Positions 54,965 to 63,256 of a DNA stretch of 64,000 nucleotides are shown here, piece by piece. Numbering within the stretch: the first letter of the stretch is position 1; every line of letters starts with the position of its first letter. The notes under the pieces are model-generated. The model saw only the letters and a list, made by a program, of their open reading frames with translations, did not search any database and was not told the origin of the DNA. Source of the DNA: Paramicrobacterium fandaimingii (lineage in GTDB: Bacteria; Actinomycetota; Actinomycetes; Actinomycetales; Microbacteriaceae); contig NZ_CP061170.1 in the NCBI RefSeq assembly GCF_011751745.2, positions 2,356,001-2,420,000 of the forward strand, read 5' to 3'. A program made the translations under genes and the position numbers.

Positions 54965-55056
54965 GGCGTTTGAGAGACGCAACGGCACGTGTTTGAGAAA
55001 CGCTACGGCAGGCGTTTGAGAGACGCTACGGCAGGCGTTTGAGAGACGCTGCGGCA
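54965..55056. repeat. Four tandem 23-bp repeats
   Basis: Units at 54965-54987, 54988-55010, 55011-55033 and 55034-55056 follow GGCGTTTGAGAGACGCTACGG plus CA; the second is the most diverged. Each contains GCGT-7-ACGC, so each can form a small hairpin. A weaker partial unit precedes (about 54938-54964). No coding capacity was recognised in the gap. Confidence 0.92.
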
Positions 55057-55091
55057 CACCGGCGGTGCGCTCGGGTGTTTGCCGGAGCGCG

Positions 55092-55508
55092 CTACAGGTC
55101 CCCGCGCTCGTCGAGCACCCGGGACGCCAGCGTGAAGGCCGTATTTGCCGCGGGAACGCCGCAGTACAGCCCAGCTTGAAGGATCACTTCTTTGATCTCG
55201 TCGACGGTGAGACCGTTGCGCCGCGCCGCCGCGACGTGCATGGCGAATTCGTCGTGGTGCCCCAACGCGATCATCGCGGTGAGCACAGCGACCGACCGCA
55301 TCCTGTGGTCAAGCCCCGGTCGCGACCAGATGTCGCCCCAGGCCGTGCGCGTGATGAAGTCTTGAAAGTCGGCGGTGAACGCCGTGGTCGCATCAATCGA
55401 CGCGTCGACGTGTGCGTCTGAGAGCACGTCGCGCCGCACCGCCATGCCCCGCGCACGGCGCTCGTCGTCTGACTGTGCGGTGCGGTCGCGCGGGTCGCGC
55501 TCGGTCAT
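55092..55508 (-). CDS. pcaC: 4-carboxymuconolactone decarboxylase
   Basis: 138 aa. Decarboxylates gamma-carboxymuconolactone to 3-oxoadipate enol-lactone. The conserved ALGHHDEFAMHVAAARRNGLT (truncated to its core here) and QAGLYCGVPAANTAF with the catalytic Cys and the His/Glu residues identify the enzyme. It is a stand-alone protein, not the PcaL fusion with PcaD found in some actinobacteria. It overlaps pcaD by 4 nt and is followed by the repeat-filled gap. Confidence 0.94.
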   Translation of the reverse strand: MTERDPRDRTAQSDDERRARGMAVRRDVLSDAHVDASIDATTAFTADFQDFITRTAWGDIWSRPGLDHRMRSVAVLTAMIALGHHDEFAMHVAAARRNGLTVDEIKEVILQAGLYCGVPAANTAFTLASRVLDERGDL

Positions 55509-56287
55509 CGGGGCGTCCTTTCGTCAAAGAAGTCGAGAAGCGCTCTCGACAGGGCTGCGGGCTGCTCGGCGGCAGGCAGGTGCGCCGCGCCATCGATGCG
55601 CATCGTTCGACCGTTTGCCACGCCGTCGGCGAGCTGCGATGCCTCGCCTTCGGAGACGACCGCGTCATGCTCGCCCCACAGTGCGAGAACGGGCGCGGCG
55701 ATGTCGGCGAGCGCGTCGCGCGCGTCGAATGCGGCCAGCGCGTCGCAGCAGAAGGCGTATGCGCCGTCGTCTGCGTCGCGCAGCGCGTGCAGCAGCCGCC
55801 CCGTGAGGTGCGGTTCGCGTTCCATCGAGCCGGGGGCGAACCAGCGCCCGGCCGAAGGGACGATGAGCGTTCCCGTTCCCATGCCGCGCACCTGGGCGGC
55901 GCGCTCATGCCAGGCATCTGTCTCGCCGATCTTCGCGGCCGAGCAGATGATCGCCGCAGAAACGACAAGATCAGGATGCCGCAGCAGCAGCTCGATTCCG
56001 ACGGCGCCCCCAAGCGAGATGCCGGCATAGTGCAGCTTCTGCACGCCGAGCTCATGCGCGGCTGTCGCGACGGCGTCGGCGAGGTCTGCGACAGTGAAGC
56101 CCTCGGAAGGAACGGGAGCGGCGCCATGCCCCGGGAGGTCCCACGCGGCAACGCGGTACTTCTGCGCGAGCTGCGGCACGACCTGCTCCCAGAGGATCGT
56201 CGAGGTTCCCAGCGACGGGCCGAGAAGAATGAACGGCGCTCCGTCGGGCCCAACGGGTTCGGTCACGGCAATTGTCGGCGTTGTCAT
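55505..56287 (-). CDS. pcaD: 3-oxoadipate enol-lactonase
   Basis: 260 aa alpha/beta-hydrolase. Hydrolyses the enol-lactone to 3-oxoadipate. The nucleophile is in YAGISLGGAVG, the acid in WGEHDAVV and the His in GAAHLPAAEQP. The N-terminal LGTSTILWEQ segment is typical of PcaD. Overlaps of 4 nt with both pcaB and pcaC show tight coupling. Confidence 0.92.
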   Translation of the reverse strand: MTTPTIAVTEPVGPDGAPFILLGPSLGTSTILWEQVVPQLAQKYRVAAWDLPGHGAAPVPSEGFTVADLADAVATAAHELGVQKLHYAGISLGGAVGIELLLRHPDLVVSAAIICSAAKIGETDAWHERAAQVRGMGTGTLIVPSAGRWFAPGSMEREPHLTGRLLHALRDADDGAYAFCCDALAAFDARDALADIAAPVLALWGEHDAVVSEGEASQLADGVANGRTMRIDGAAHLPAAEQPAALSRALLDFFDERTPR

Positions 56288-57624
56288 CGGCTCTCCTCAG
56301 TGTCGCGGCCCCGGTCAACGAGCTCCGCGGCGATGCCCGTGTACGCGGCGGGGTCGAGCAGGTCATCCACGGTGCGATCGATGTTGTGCCGAGTCAGGGC
56401 ATCCTGCACAAGACTGCGCAGATCGTCCCCGGCGGAGGCTGCCGTGACGATTGCGGTCACGGCGTCAGCGCCGATGAGCGGCTTCAGCACGAGCGAGAGC
56501 CGCTCCGAGAGCACGAGGCCGCCAGAGCGCGCGAGGTTCATCGCCGCCCTTTCGGCGTCGACGCGCAGATGGCGGGCGAGGTTCGATACATGCCAGGATG
56601 CCCCGAGAGCAAGGCGCAGCAGATCGCGCAGCGTTGGCCATTCGGCGTGCCACGCGCCGTCGGGTCGCTCGTCAACGGCGAAGGCCGAGGCGAGGTGCAG
56701 CGTTGCGGAGAGGTTCGGCGCGCGCAGGGCAGCCGAGCGAATGAGCACGGCCTCCGTCGGGTTCTGCTTCTGCGGCATGGCCGAGGAGCCTCCGCCCGAG
56801 CCCTCGGCGACTTCGGCGATCTCGGTGCGGCTGAGCGTTGTGATGTCGCCGGCGAGTTTGCCCATCGCGTCGAGCGCCGCGACGAGCGCGTCGCCGAGTT
56901 CGGTGACGGGCCACCGCGTCACGTGCCATGGCGCAACTGCCTCCACCGCTCCCGCACGGGCGGCGAACGCGGAGGCAAGATCCTGGGCGCGATCGGCCGA
57001 GCCGGTGATCTCGACGAACGAGGCGAGTGTTCCGCCTGCCCCGCCCAGCTGCGCGGGCAGCTCGAGCGCGGCGAGACGGTCGGCGGCGTGCTGCAGACCG
57101 CGAGCCCACGTCGTCAACCGCAGTCCGATGGTCGTCGGCACCGCGTGCTGCGTGAGGGTGCGCGCGGCGGCCACGTCGTCACGATGCGTGTGCGCCCGCT
57201 GCGTGAGGTGCTCTGCGGCCTCGGTGAGAGAGGCGCACACCTGCGTCAGCGCATCACGCGCCACCATCATGATCGCTGAATCGAGGATGTCTTGGCTCGT
57301 TGCACCACGGTGCACCCAGACGCGGTGCTCGCGCGGCATCCGCTCTCGCAGCATTCCGACAAGCGGAATCACCGGGTTTCCGCCCGCGACGGCGGCATCG
57401 GCCACCTGCCCGACGTCGAGGCCCGACGCGGATCGGCCGTCGCGATCGGCGACCCCACACGCGTGAGCAAACGTGTCGACGGCGTCTGCCGGCGCAAGCC
57501 CGATGTCACCGTACGCGGCGACGAGACCGTACTCGGCCGAGACGAGGGCATCGAGAAATGCGCTGTCGGCAACCGGGCCGTCGTGGCCCCGCGCCACCGG
57601 CGCAAGCAGTCCCTCGTCGATCAT
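56284..57624 (-). CDS. pcaB: 3-carboxy-cis,cis-muconate cycloisomerase
   Basis: 446 aa, fumarase/aspartase-superfamily fold. Cyclises 3-carboxymuconate to the lactone. The signature GGSSAMPQKQNPTEAVL, GATSQDILDSA and an ALTQHAVPTTIGLRL region are visible. The gene order HGBDC makes the assignment secure relative to adenylosuccinate lyase paralogues. Starts 4 nt before the end of pcaG. Confidence 0.92.
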   Translation of the reverse strand: MIDEGLLAPVARGHDGPVADSAFLDALVSAEYGLVAAYGDIGLAPADAVDTFAHACGVADRDGRSASGLDVGQVADAAVAGGNPVIPLVGMLRERMPREHRVWVHRGATSQDILDSAIMMVARDALTQVCASLTEAAEHLTQRAHTHRDDVAAARTLTQHAVPTTIGLRLTTWARGLQHAADRLAALELPAQLGGAGGTLASFVEITGSADRAQDLASAFAARAGAVEAVAPWHVTRWPVTELGDALVAALDAMGKLAGDITTLSRTEIAEVAEGSGGGSSAMPQKQNPTEAVLIRSAALRAPNLSATLHLASAFAVDERPDGAWHAEWPTLRDLLRLALGASWHVSNLARHLRVDAERAAMNLARSGGLVLSERLSLVLKPLIGADAVTAIVTAASAGDDLRSLVQDALTRHNIDRTVDDLLDPAAYTGIAAELVDRGRDTEESR

Positions 57625-58229
57625 CGTTCTCCTCGAGCATCCTCCCCGCCCGGTGCAAACTGCAGAAAGACTGTCTCATTGTCGCCCTGCAGCCGGAAGT
57701 CGTGCTGCAGGCTCCCGTCGGGCTGGCGTGTTGCAACGAGCGTAGCGCGCTCGTCTGTCTCCAGCGACGACAACAGCGGATCGGCGGCGAGCGCCGCCTC
57801 GTCATCGGGGAGGTAGACGCGGGTGTGCAGCTTGTCTGGAAGCCCCCGTGCGTAAACGATCACGGCGTAGAACGCGGCGGAACCGTCGAGCGTGCCCGGG
57901 TTACGCGTCCAGAATTCCCAGGTGCCGTCGTCGTCGGAGAACGCCCGGCCGAAGCCGGTGAATGTGTGGTCGTCGCGCCGAAACGCTCCGCGTGCGCGCG
58001 GGATCGCGCCATCGGCATCCCGACTCCAGATCTCGATCATCGCGTCGGGAACGGGTGCACCGGCGCCGTCGAACACGCGACCGCCCAACACCACCGACCC
58101 GGGGCTGTGCGGAAAGGCGACCTGGTGCATGCGGTCGTACTCGGTTCCGTACGCAAAGAACGGTCCGACGGTCTGCCCTGCAGTGGGCTCGTGCGTCTTG
58201 GGCCCGCGGGGGCTGTGGATTTCGGTCAT
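57621..58229 (-). CDS. pcaG: Protocatechuate 3,4-dioxygenase alpha subunit
   Basis: 202 aa from the ATG at 58229. Structural partner of PcaH; it lacks the iron ligands of the beta subunit. Characteristic segments are GQTVGPFFAYG near the N-terminus, GRVFDGAGAPVPDAMIEIW and RGLPDKLHTRVYLPDD. The ATG overlaps the pcaH stop by 1 nt (TGATG) and the end overlaps pcaB. Confidence 0.94.
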   Translation of the reverse strand: MTEIHSPRGPKTHEPTAGQTVGPFFAYGTEYDRMHQVAFPHSPGSVVLGGRVFDGAGAPVPDAMIEIWSRDADGAIPRARGAFRRDDHTFTGFGRAFSDDDGTWEFWTRNPGTLDGSAAFYAVIVYARGLPDKLHTRVYLPDDEAALAADPLLSSLETDERATLVATRQPDGSLQHDFRLQGDNETVFLQFAPGGEDARGER

Positions 58230-59053
58230 CAGCGCTCTCCCTCCTCGGGCTCGAACCAGGTGGCATCGGGCCCGTCGACGACGATGTCCCACTCGTAGCC
58301 CATCGAGAACTCCGGCACGGTGAGCTCGTGGTTGTAGCGGGCGATCAGGTTGTCACGGTCTCGCTGCCGCGGAATCGTGTTGTAGATCGGGTCGAGCGCG
58401 AACAGCGGATCGCCCGGGAAGTACATCTGCGTCACGGTGCGCTGTGTGAACCCCGTTCCGAACACCGAGAAATGAATGTGCGCAGGGCGCCACGCGTTGA
58501 CATGGTTCTTCCACGGGTAGGGGCCGGGTTTGATCGTCGTGAACTTGTAGTGGCCGTTGTCGTCGGTGATGACGCGGCCGGCCCCGATGAAGTTGGGGTC
58601 AAGGGGCGCGGGGTGCTGGTCGCGCTGGTGAATGTACCGCCCCGCGGCGTTTGCCTGCCAGAGCTCGATGAGCTGGTTGGCAATCGGGCGGCCCCATGAA
58701 TCGAGCAGGCGCCCCTCGACAGTCATGCGCTCGCCCTGGGGCTCTCCCCCGGTCGACTGCAGAGTGAGGTCGGATTCGATCGCGGCGATGTCGCGCTGAC
58801 CATACGCGGGCGAGAACAGCTCGATCGTTTCGGGATCAACAAGCTTGGGGCTTTTCGTCGGATGCCGCAGCAGGCTCGACCGGTAGGGAGGAAAGTCGTG
58901 CAGGGTTCGCGACACAGCCTCGCCCGCCGCCTCGCGCGAGGCAGCGTCGGCGTGGACGCTCGCGATTTCGTCGCTGATCTGCGACTGCGACACCTGGTCT
59001 GGCGAGGCCAGAAGCGACTCGGGTGCGGCGACGTGCGCGGTATCTCTCGCCAT
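58229..59053 (-). CDS. pcaH: Protocatechuate 3,4-dioxygenase beta subunit
   Basis: 274 aa from the ATG at 59053. Intradiol ring cleavage of protocatechuate to 3-carboxy-cis,cis-muconate at a non-heme Fe(III) site. The ligands are visible: Tyr140 (AAGRYIHQRDQH), Tyr179 (PGPYPWKNH), His192 and His194 (AWRPAHIHFSVF). First gene of the pcaHGBDC operon; the upstream 112 bp hold an inverted-repeat operator candidate and the end of an IclR gene. Confidence 0.96.
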   Translation of the reverse strand: MARDTAHVAAPESLLASPDQVSQSQISDEIASVHADAASREAAGEAVSRTLHDFPPYRSSLLRHPTKSPKLVDPETIELFSPAYGQRDIAAIESDLTLQSTGGEPQGERMTVEGRLLDSWGRPIANQLIELWQANAAGRYIHQRDQHPAPLDPNFIGAGRVITDDNGHYKFTTIKPGPYPWKNHVNAWRPAHIHFSVFGTGFTQRTVTQMYFPGDPLFALDPIYNTIPRQRDRDNLIARYNHELTVPEFSMGYEWDIVVDGPDATWFEPEEGER

Positions 59054-59114
59054 CAGTGATCTCCTTTGATGCGTGGGCAATACTGCTCTCAAGGGTGACA
59101 TCTCCGGCGCAGAT

Positions 59115-59143
59115 CTCAATTCCGATTTCTCACCCATTGAGAA
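59115..59143. promoter_or_regulatory. Operator candidate upstream of pcaH
   Basis: TTCTCA-5-TGAGAA (59127-59143) is nested with CTCAAT-15-ATTGAG (59115-59141). Both lie 62-90 bp before the pcaH start, in a promoter-length gap next to the IclR gene. IclR dimers commonly bind such sites; either IclR of the window may bind it. Confidence 0.5.
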
Positions 59144-59165
59144 TTTCAGGGGAGAGGATGCCGGC

Positions 59166-59924
59166 TCAGTCGCCGTCCCGCAAGTCGGCGTGCAGCTCGC
59201 GTGCCGTCTGCGTGACGAGTGCAGCCAGCCGTCGCTCGTCGGCGCGGTCCAGGTGAACGACGACCCCAAGCGCTGCCGGGGGAAGCCCGTCGACAGACGG
59301 CATCCAGACGGCAACCGAGATGTTACCGAGCGTCATCTCTTCGCGCGTCGTCGCATACCCCCGCGCCCGCGCCATGTCGATCTCGGCGCGCAGTGCGCTC
59401 TCGTCGCAGATGGTGTGCTGCGTCTCGCGCTCGCGCGTTCCGGTGAAGTACCGCGCGAGCCACGCAGCGTCGCGAGTGGCGAGCAGCGCCTTGCCGACTC
59501 CCGTCGCGTGCAACGGGTCGCGGCCGCCCGCTCGACTGAGTGTCGGAATCGACTGCCGCCCGGTAATGCGCCCGATGAAGAGCGCCGCAGAGGTCTGAGG
59601 CGTCGCGCCGTCGAGAACGGCGAGATGAACGTTCTCGCCCGTCGCCTCGTAGAGCCGCATCAGGTGCGGGTTCGCGCATTCGCGTAGGCGCACAGACACG
59701 GGTGAAAGCTCGCCGAGCTCCCAGAGCCGCACGCCGATCGAGTAGCGGCGACCCGGCACGGGCATGAGCAGCCCTTTATCGAGCATCGACGCCAGCAGGC
59801 GATGCGCGCTCGAGAGGGCGATGCCCGTGCGTTCGGAGATCTGCGCGGTGGTCAGCGCGGGCTCCTGCTCGCTGAAGCAGCCCAGCACGGCGAGTGCCCG
59901 CTCAAGCATGCCGTCGCGTGCCAT
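59166..59924 (-). CDS. IclR-family transcriptional regulator
   Basis: 252 aa. N-terminal winged helix (ALTTAQISERTGIALSSAHRLLASML) and C-terminal effector domain with RAGGRDPLHATGVGKALLATRD, a pattern of IclR proteins. It lies 112 bp upstream of pcaH in the same direction and could control pcaHGBDC, making two IclR regulators flank the pathway. The effector is unknown. The ATG start is the first in the frame. Confidence 0.85.
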   Translation of the reverse strand: MARDGMLERALAVLGCFSEQEPALTTAQISERTGIALSSAHRLLASMLDKGLLMPVPGRRYSIGVRLWELGELSPVSVRLRECANPHLMRLYEATGENVHLAVLDGATPQTSAALFIGRITGRQSIPTLSRAGGRDPLHATGVGKALLATRDAAWLARYFTGTRERETQHTICDESALRAEIDMARARGYATTREEMTLGNISVAVWMPSVDGLPPAALGVVVHLDRADERRLAALVTQTARELHADLRDGD

Positions 59925-59962
59925 CTGCCCTCCGTTTCATCATTCACGGTAGCTCAGCGTCG

Positions 59963-59982
59963 GGTCGATCTCGCGATCGACC
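59963..59982. promoter_or_regulatory. Palindrome upstream of the IclR gene
   Basis: GGTCGATC-TCGC-GATCGACC, perfect 8-bp arms, 39 bp before the IclR start. It could be an autoregulatory operator or a structure after the convergently read beta-glucosidase end. The 169-bp gap 59925-60093 has no other clear feature. Confidence 0.45.
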
Positions 59983-60093
59983 GGTGTGCAGGATGCCGTC
60001 GGGCGCTGTGGCGTTCTCAGAAGGCGACGAATTCACCCGACAGCGACACGATGGCCGAGCGCATTGTTCCCTGTCAGTTCAGCCAACGCTGAG

Positions 60094-61335
60094 TCAGAGT
60101 CCGCGAGCTGCGCGAACCAATTCCGCATAGATGCCAGCGCTCGGCTTCGGCGTGCGTGCAAATGTCTCGGGGTCGACGGAGTGCAGCCCGAGTTTCGGCG
60201 TGTAGCCGAAGATCCACTCGAAGTTGTCCATAAGCGTCCAGTGACAGTAGCCGAGCACCGGCACACCGTTCCTCATCGCCTCGGCGAGACCCTCAAGGGA
60301 CGGCTCGATGAAGCCTGCGCGCACGTCATCGTCCGGCGTGCTCACACCATGCTCGCTCACGAGAATAGGAACACGGCTCACGGCGTGCGCGTATTCTACC
60401 GCACCACGCAGCGAGTCGGGGGCAATGGGAGTGCCCATTCCGTTGAGGATCGACCCTTCAGCCGGCGGCAGCTGCCCATCGGGCCCGTACTCGATGCGTT
60501 CGTAGTTCTGCACGCCGACGAAGTCGTCATCGCACGCAAGATTGAGCCAGTGATCGTAGACGTCCGTTCGTTTGCGGTCGCGAGTCTCCTCGCCTCCTGG
60601 CCCAGCAACGTCGTCGACCATAGCGAGCGACAGACCGACGGGAAGGTCCGGGAAGTGCGATTTGATCACGGCCTTTGCCGCACGGTGTGCGGCGGTCATT
60701 CCCGCCCGCATGCCTGCAAAGTCTTCGCGCAACATGACGTTCCCCGCACGGTAACGCTCGACGCCGGCATCGCGGCCAGCCGCCTCCAGCGTCTGACGCT
60801 CAAGGTCGGCGACGAATTCGGGCAGATGCGCCCACGTGAGCATTTCCGGCAGATCGGGCTCGTTAAATGTGACCGCAAGCGCGATCCGGTCGCCGAAACG
60901 TTCCATCACGACACCGCAGAAACGGGCGAAGAGCGAAGGAGCATCGGCGTCAAGCCATGCACCGCGAGCCGCGAACCAATGCGGCGAGGTGAAGTGATTG
61001 AAGGTAACGATGGGCGCTAGCCCTCTTTGGCGGCATCCGTCAACAACAGCTTCGTAATGCGCGAGCGCCTCGTCGGAGAATTCCCCTTCGGCAGGCTCGA
61101 TGCGTGCCCACTCGACGGAGAACCGGTACGCGGTCAGGTTCATGCCCGCCACAAGGTCGAGATCCGATTCCCACAGCTCCCAGCCGTTCGCCGCTTTTCC
61201 AGAACGTTCCTGAAAGATCGTCGGCGTGACGTTTTCAAGAAACCACGTGTCACTGTTCACGTTGTCACCTTCGTTCTGATGGCCGGCCGTAGCGACGCCC
61301 CAGAAGAAGTCGGAAGGGAAGGTCGGAAGGGTCAT
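60094..61335 (-). CDS. Glycoside hydrolase family 1 beta-glucosidase-like enzyme
   Basis: 413 aa from the ATG at 61335, with AAAGG 8 nt upstream. Cleaves beta-glucosides or related glycosides in the cytoplasm (no signal peptide). Acid/base Glu159 is in TFNEPDL and nucleophile Glu328 in ILVSEHGV, in place of the usual TENG. N-terminal PSDFFWGVATAGHQNEG and C-terminal GYCHWTLMDNFEWIFGYTPKLGLH are typical of GH1. It is divergent from an oligo-substrate ABC importer, suggesting uptake and cleavage of beta-linked sugars. GH1 specificity cannot be read from sequence. Confidence 0.92.
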   Translation of the reverse strand: MTLPTFPSDFFWGVATAGHQNEGDNVNSDTWFLENVTPTIFQERSGKAANGWELWESDLDLVAGMNLTAYRFSVEWARIEPAEGEFSDEALAHYEAVVDGCRQRGLAPIVTFNHFTSPHWFAARGAWLDADAPSLFARFCGVVMERFGDRIALAVTFNEPDLPEMLTWAHLPEFVADLERQTLEAAGRDAGVERYRAGNVMLREDFAGMRAGMTAAHRAAKAVIKSHFPDLPVGLSLAMVDDVAGPGGEETRDRKRTDVYDHWLNLACDDDFVGVQNYERIEYGPDGQLPPAEGSILNGMGTPIAPDSLRGAVEYAHAVSRVPILVSEHGVSTPDDDVRAGFIEPSLEGLAEAMRNGVPVLGYCHWTLMDNFEWIFGYTPKLGLHSVDPETFARTPKPSAGIYAELVRAARGL

Positions 61336-61418
61336 CGTCGAGCCTTTCTCAAGATGTTCGAAGCGTTGAAGAACGACGTGCAAGGCGAAGCCGTGCACCT
61401 GATGGTCTATCACGAACA

Positions 61419-61440
61419 GAAAACAATGAAAGTTGTTTTC
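61419..61440. promoter_or_regulatory. Inverted repeat in the GH1/ABC divergent region
   Basis: GAAAACAA-6-TTGTTTTC, perfect 8-bp arms, AT-rich, 84 bp upstream of the GH1 start. Repressor half-sites of this kind are common in sugar-responsive promoters; the binding protein is unknown. Confidence 0.45.
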
Positions 61441-61489
61441 ACTCACTGAGTTACGCTCCTTCCGCGTCATCACGGGGACCACACCGCAT

Positions 61490-61508
61490 CGTTAGGTTCT
61501 GGCTAACG
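61490..61508. promoter_or_regulatory. Second inverted repeat in the GH1/ABC divergent region
   Basis: CGTTAG-7-CTAACG, perfect 6-bp arms, between the two divergent genes. The 298-bp region 61336-61633 must hold both promoters; beyond these repeats no gene was seen. Confidence 0.4.
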
Positions 61509-61633
61509 TGTTCGTCTTGAGATCCACATGGCCAAAATCATCAACCCGGTTCACAGTGGTGACACGCTCGCTTCCCCTGGCGAGGTGCCACGACAGAGTA
61601 GTCCGCACGCAACATCGATCACAGGAGATCAGG

Positions 61634-63199
61634 ATGTCCCGCCTCACCCCCTTCGCACGCGGCAGCGCCGCAATCGCGGCAATCGCCGTATCCGCACTCG
61701 CGCTGAGTGCATGCACTTCCTCGGCCACTGGAAACGGTGGCGGCACCGTCGACACCTCAAAGCTGGTTATCGGCCTCGACTCGGACCAGGCAGCTCTCGG
61801 CTATGACCCCGTGCGTTATGGCAACGGGCAACGCATGTTTTTCGAGGGCATTTACGACTCTCTGTTCAAACTGGACGAAGATGGAAAGGTCATCCCCGAT
61901 CTCGTCACCGACTTTGAGTACAACGACGATCAGACTCAACTCACCCTGGATCTTGACACTTCGGCGACGTACTCGGACGGTTCCACGCTTACTGCTGACC
62001 TCGTCAAGAAAAATCTCGACTTCCGCGGCGACCCCGATCTTTCGGCTTATAGCGGCTTCGCTGAGGGCGGCGAGCAGGAGATCTCGACGGTAGAGGTTGT
62101 CGACGAAGACACCGTTACCCTCACATTTACGACGTCCTCCCCCGGGTTCGAATCGAATCTCGTTATGCCAACCGGGGCAATCGTGGGCCCCGCAGGTGTC
62201 GCCGATCGTTCGAGTCTCGATGCCACACCGGATGGTTCCGGACCGCTCGAAGTCGATGCCGAAGCGACGGTGAAGGGCAACTCCTATGTGCTTGTCAAGA
62301 AGGAAGGCCACCCCGACGCAGACGATTACCCGTTCGATTCCTATGTGTTCAAGCCGATTATCGATACGCAGGCGCGCGTCAACGCGGTGATCTCCGGTGA
62401 GGTGGATGTCGCAAACGTAACTTCAAACACACAGGAGCAGATCGATTCCGCTGGAGTAGGGCTTGTCGCAAACGGCGGCACGGTTCAGAACCTTCTGCCC
62501 TTCGATAAGAAGGGCGCACTCGCTCCGCAGTGGAGCGACCCTCGGGTGTGGAAAGCCCTGTCGATCGCCATCGATCGCGAAGCATACGTCGCTGCAGTCC
62601 ACCCTGGCGATGTTCCGACGGCCAACGTCCTTCCCGCAGATAATCCCGGATACATCCCGGAGTTGGAGGATGAGTACGCGTATGATCCCGAGGCCGCCCG
62701 CACGCTGCTGGCCGAAGCAGGGTATCCGGACGGGTTCGAATTCGACTACATCATCAGCCAGGGGAGCCAGCGGGACCTCGAGGCAATCCAACCGTACTGG
62801 GCCGAGATCGGCGTCACTGTTAACTTGAAGAATGCGGCCTCGACGGAGGAAGCGTTCGCCGCAGTGCAGACCACCCCGTTGGGCGGACCGATCCCCCTGA
62901 CATGGTCCAACCCTCTCGGAAATGTCTACGGCGTGCTCTTCGGATTCTCCAACTTCCACTCAGCAGAGAACCCGGAGATCCAGGCGGCAGCCGATGCGCT
63001 GGGCGCGGCGATGGGCGATGAGGCTGCGCAGGCCGACGCACTGTCAACACTCAATCGTTCCATCGCGCACTCCGGATGGCTCATCCCGCTCTTCGAACAG
63101 CTCGCACCGTGGGGCTACAACGAGGCGAAGATCGCAAAGCCGACCTTCCCTGGCGCCGACGCGTTTCCCCTCCTCACCTCGCTCCAACCCGCATCCTGA
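61634..63199 (+). CDS. ABC transporter substrate-binding lipoprotein, family 5
   Basis: 521 aa from the ATG at 61634, preceded by GGAGATCAGG. Extracellular binding lipoprotein (lipobox LSAC, Cys27) for peptide/oligosaccharide-type ABC importers. SBP-family-5 landmarks are DPVRYGNGQRMFFEGIYDSL, DLDTSATYSDGSTLTADLVK and LSIAIDREAYV. In actinobacteria such proteins also bind cello- or xylo-oligosaccharides; the divergent GH1 gene points that way (inference). The permease follows, separated by a hairpin. Confidence 0.9.
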   Translation: MSRLTPFARGSAAIAAIAVSALALSACTSSATGNGGGTVDTSKLVIGLDSDQAALGYDPVRYGNGQRMFFEGIYDSLFKLDEDGKVIPDLVTDFEYNDDQTQLTLDLDTSATYSDGSTLTADLVKKNLDFRGDPDLSAYSGFAEGGEQEISTVEVVDEDTVTLTFTTSSPGFESNLVMPTGAIVGPAGVADRSSLDATPDGSGPLEVDAEATVKGNSYVLVKKEGHPDADDYPFDSYVFKPIIDTQARVNAVISGEVDVANVTSNTQEQIDSAGVGLVANGGTVQNLLPFDKKGALAPQWSDPRVWKALSIAIDREAYVAAVHPGDVPTANVLPADNPGYIPELEDEYAYDPEAARTLLAEAGYPDGFEFDYIISQGSQRDLEAIQPYWAEIGVTVNLKNAASTEEAFAAVQTTPLGGPIPLTWSNPLGNVYGVLFGFSNFHSAENPEIQAAADALGAAMGDEAAQADALSTLNRSIAHSGWLIPLFEQLAPWGYNEAKIAKPTFPGADAFPLLTSLQPAS

Positions 63200-63205
63200 T
63201 CCTTC

Positions 63206-63243
63206 GCTGCGGTGCCGACCGCTGATTCCGGCGGCACCGCAGC
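63206..63243. promoter_or_regulatory. Intercistronic hairpin between binding protein and permease
   Basis: GCTGCGGTGCCG (63206-63217) pairs with CGGCACCGCAGC (63232-63243), 12 bp, 14-nt loop, with no T tract. It sits 6 bp after the binding-protein stop and 13 bp before the permease start. Such hairpins often protect upstream mRNA so that the binding protein is made in excess. Confidence 0.7.
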
Positions 63244-63256
63244 ACTGGGAGTGATT

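Noticed and set aside
54965..55056. CRISPR array
   Set aside because: The four 23-bp units are directly adjacent with no spacers, and no cas gene is near.
60094..61335. Loss of activity because the GH1 nucleophile motif is SEHG rather than TENG
   Set aside because: The Glu is present and variants of the following residues are tolerated in GH1; no basis to call it inactive.
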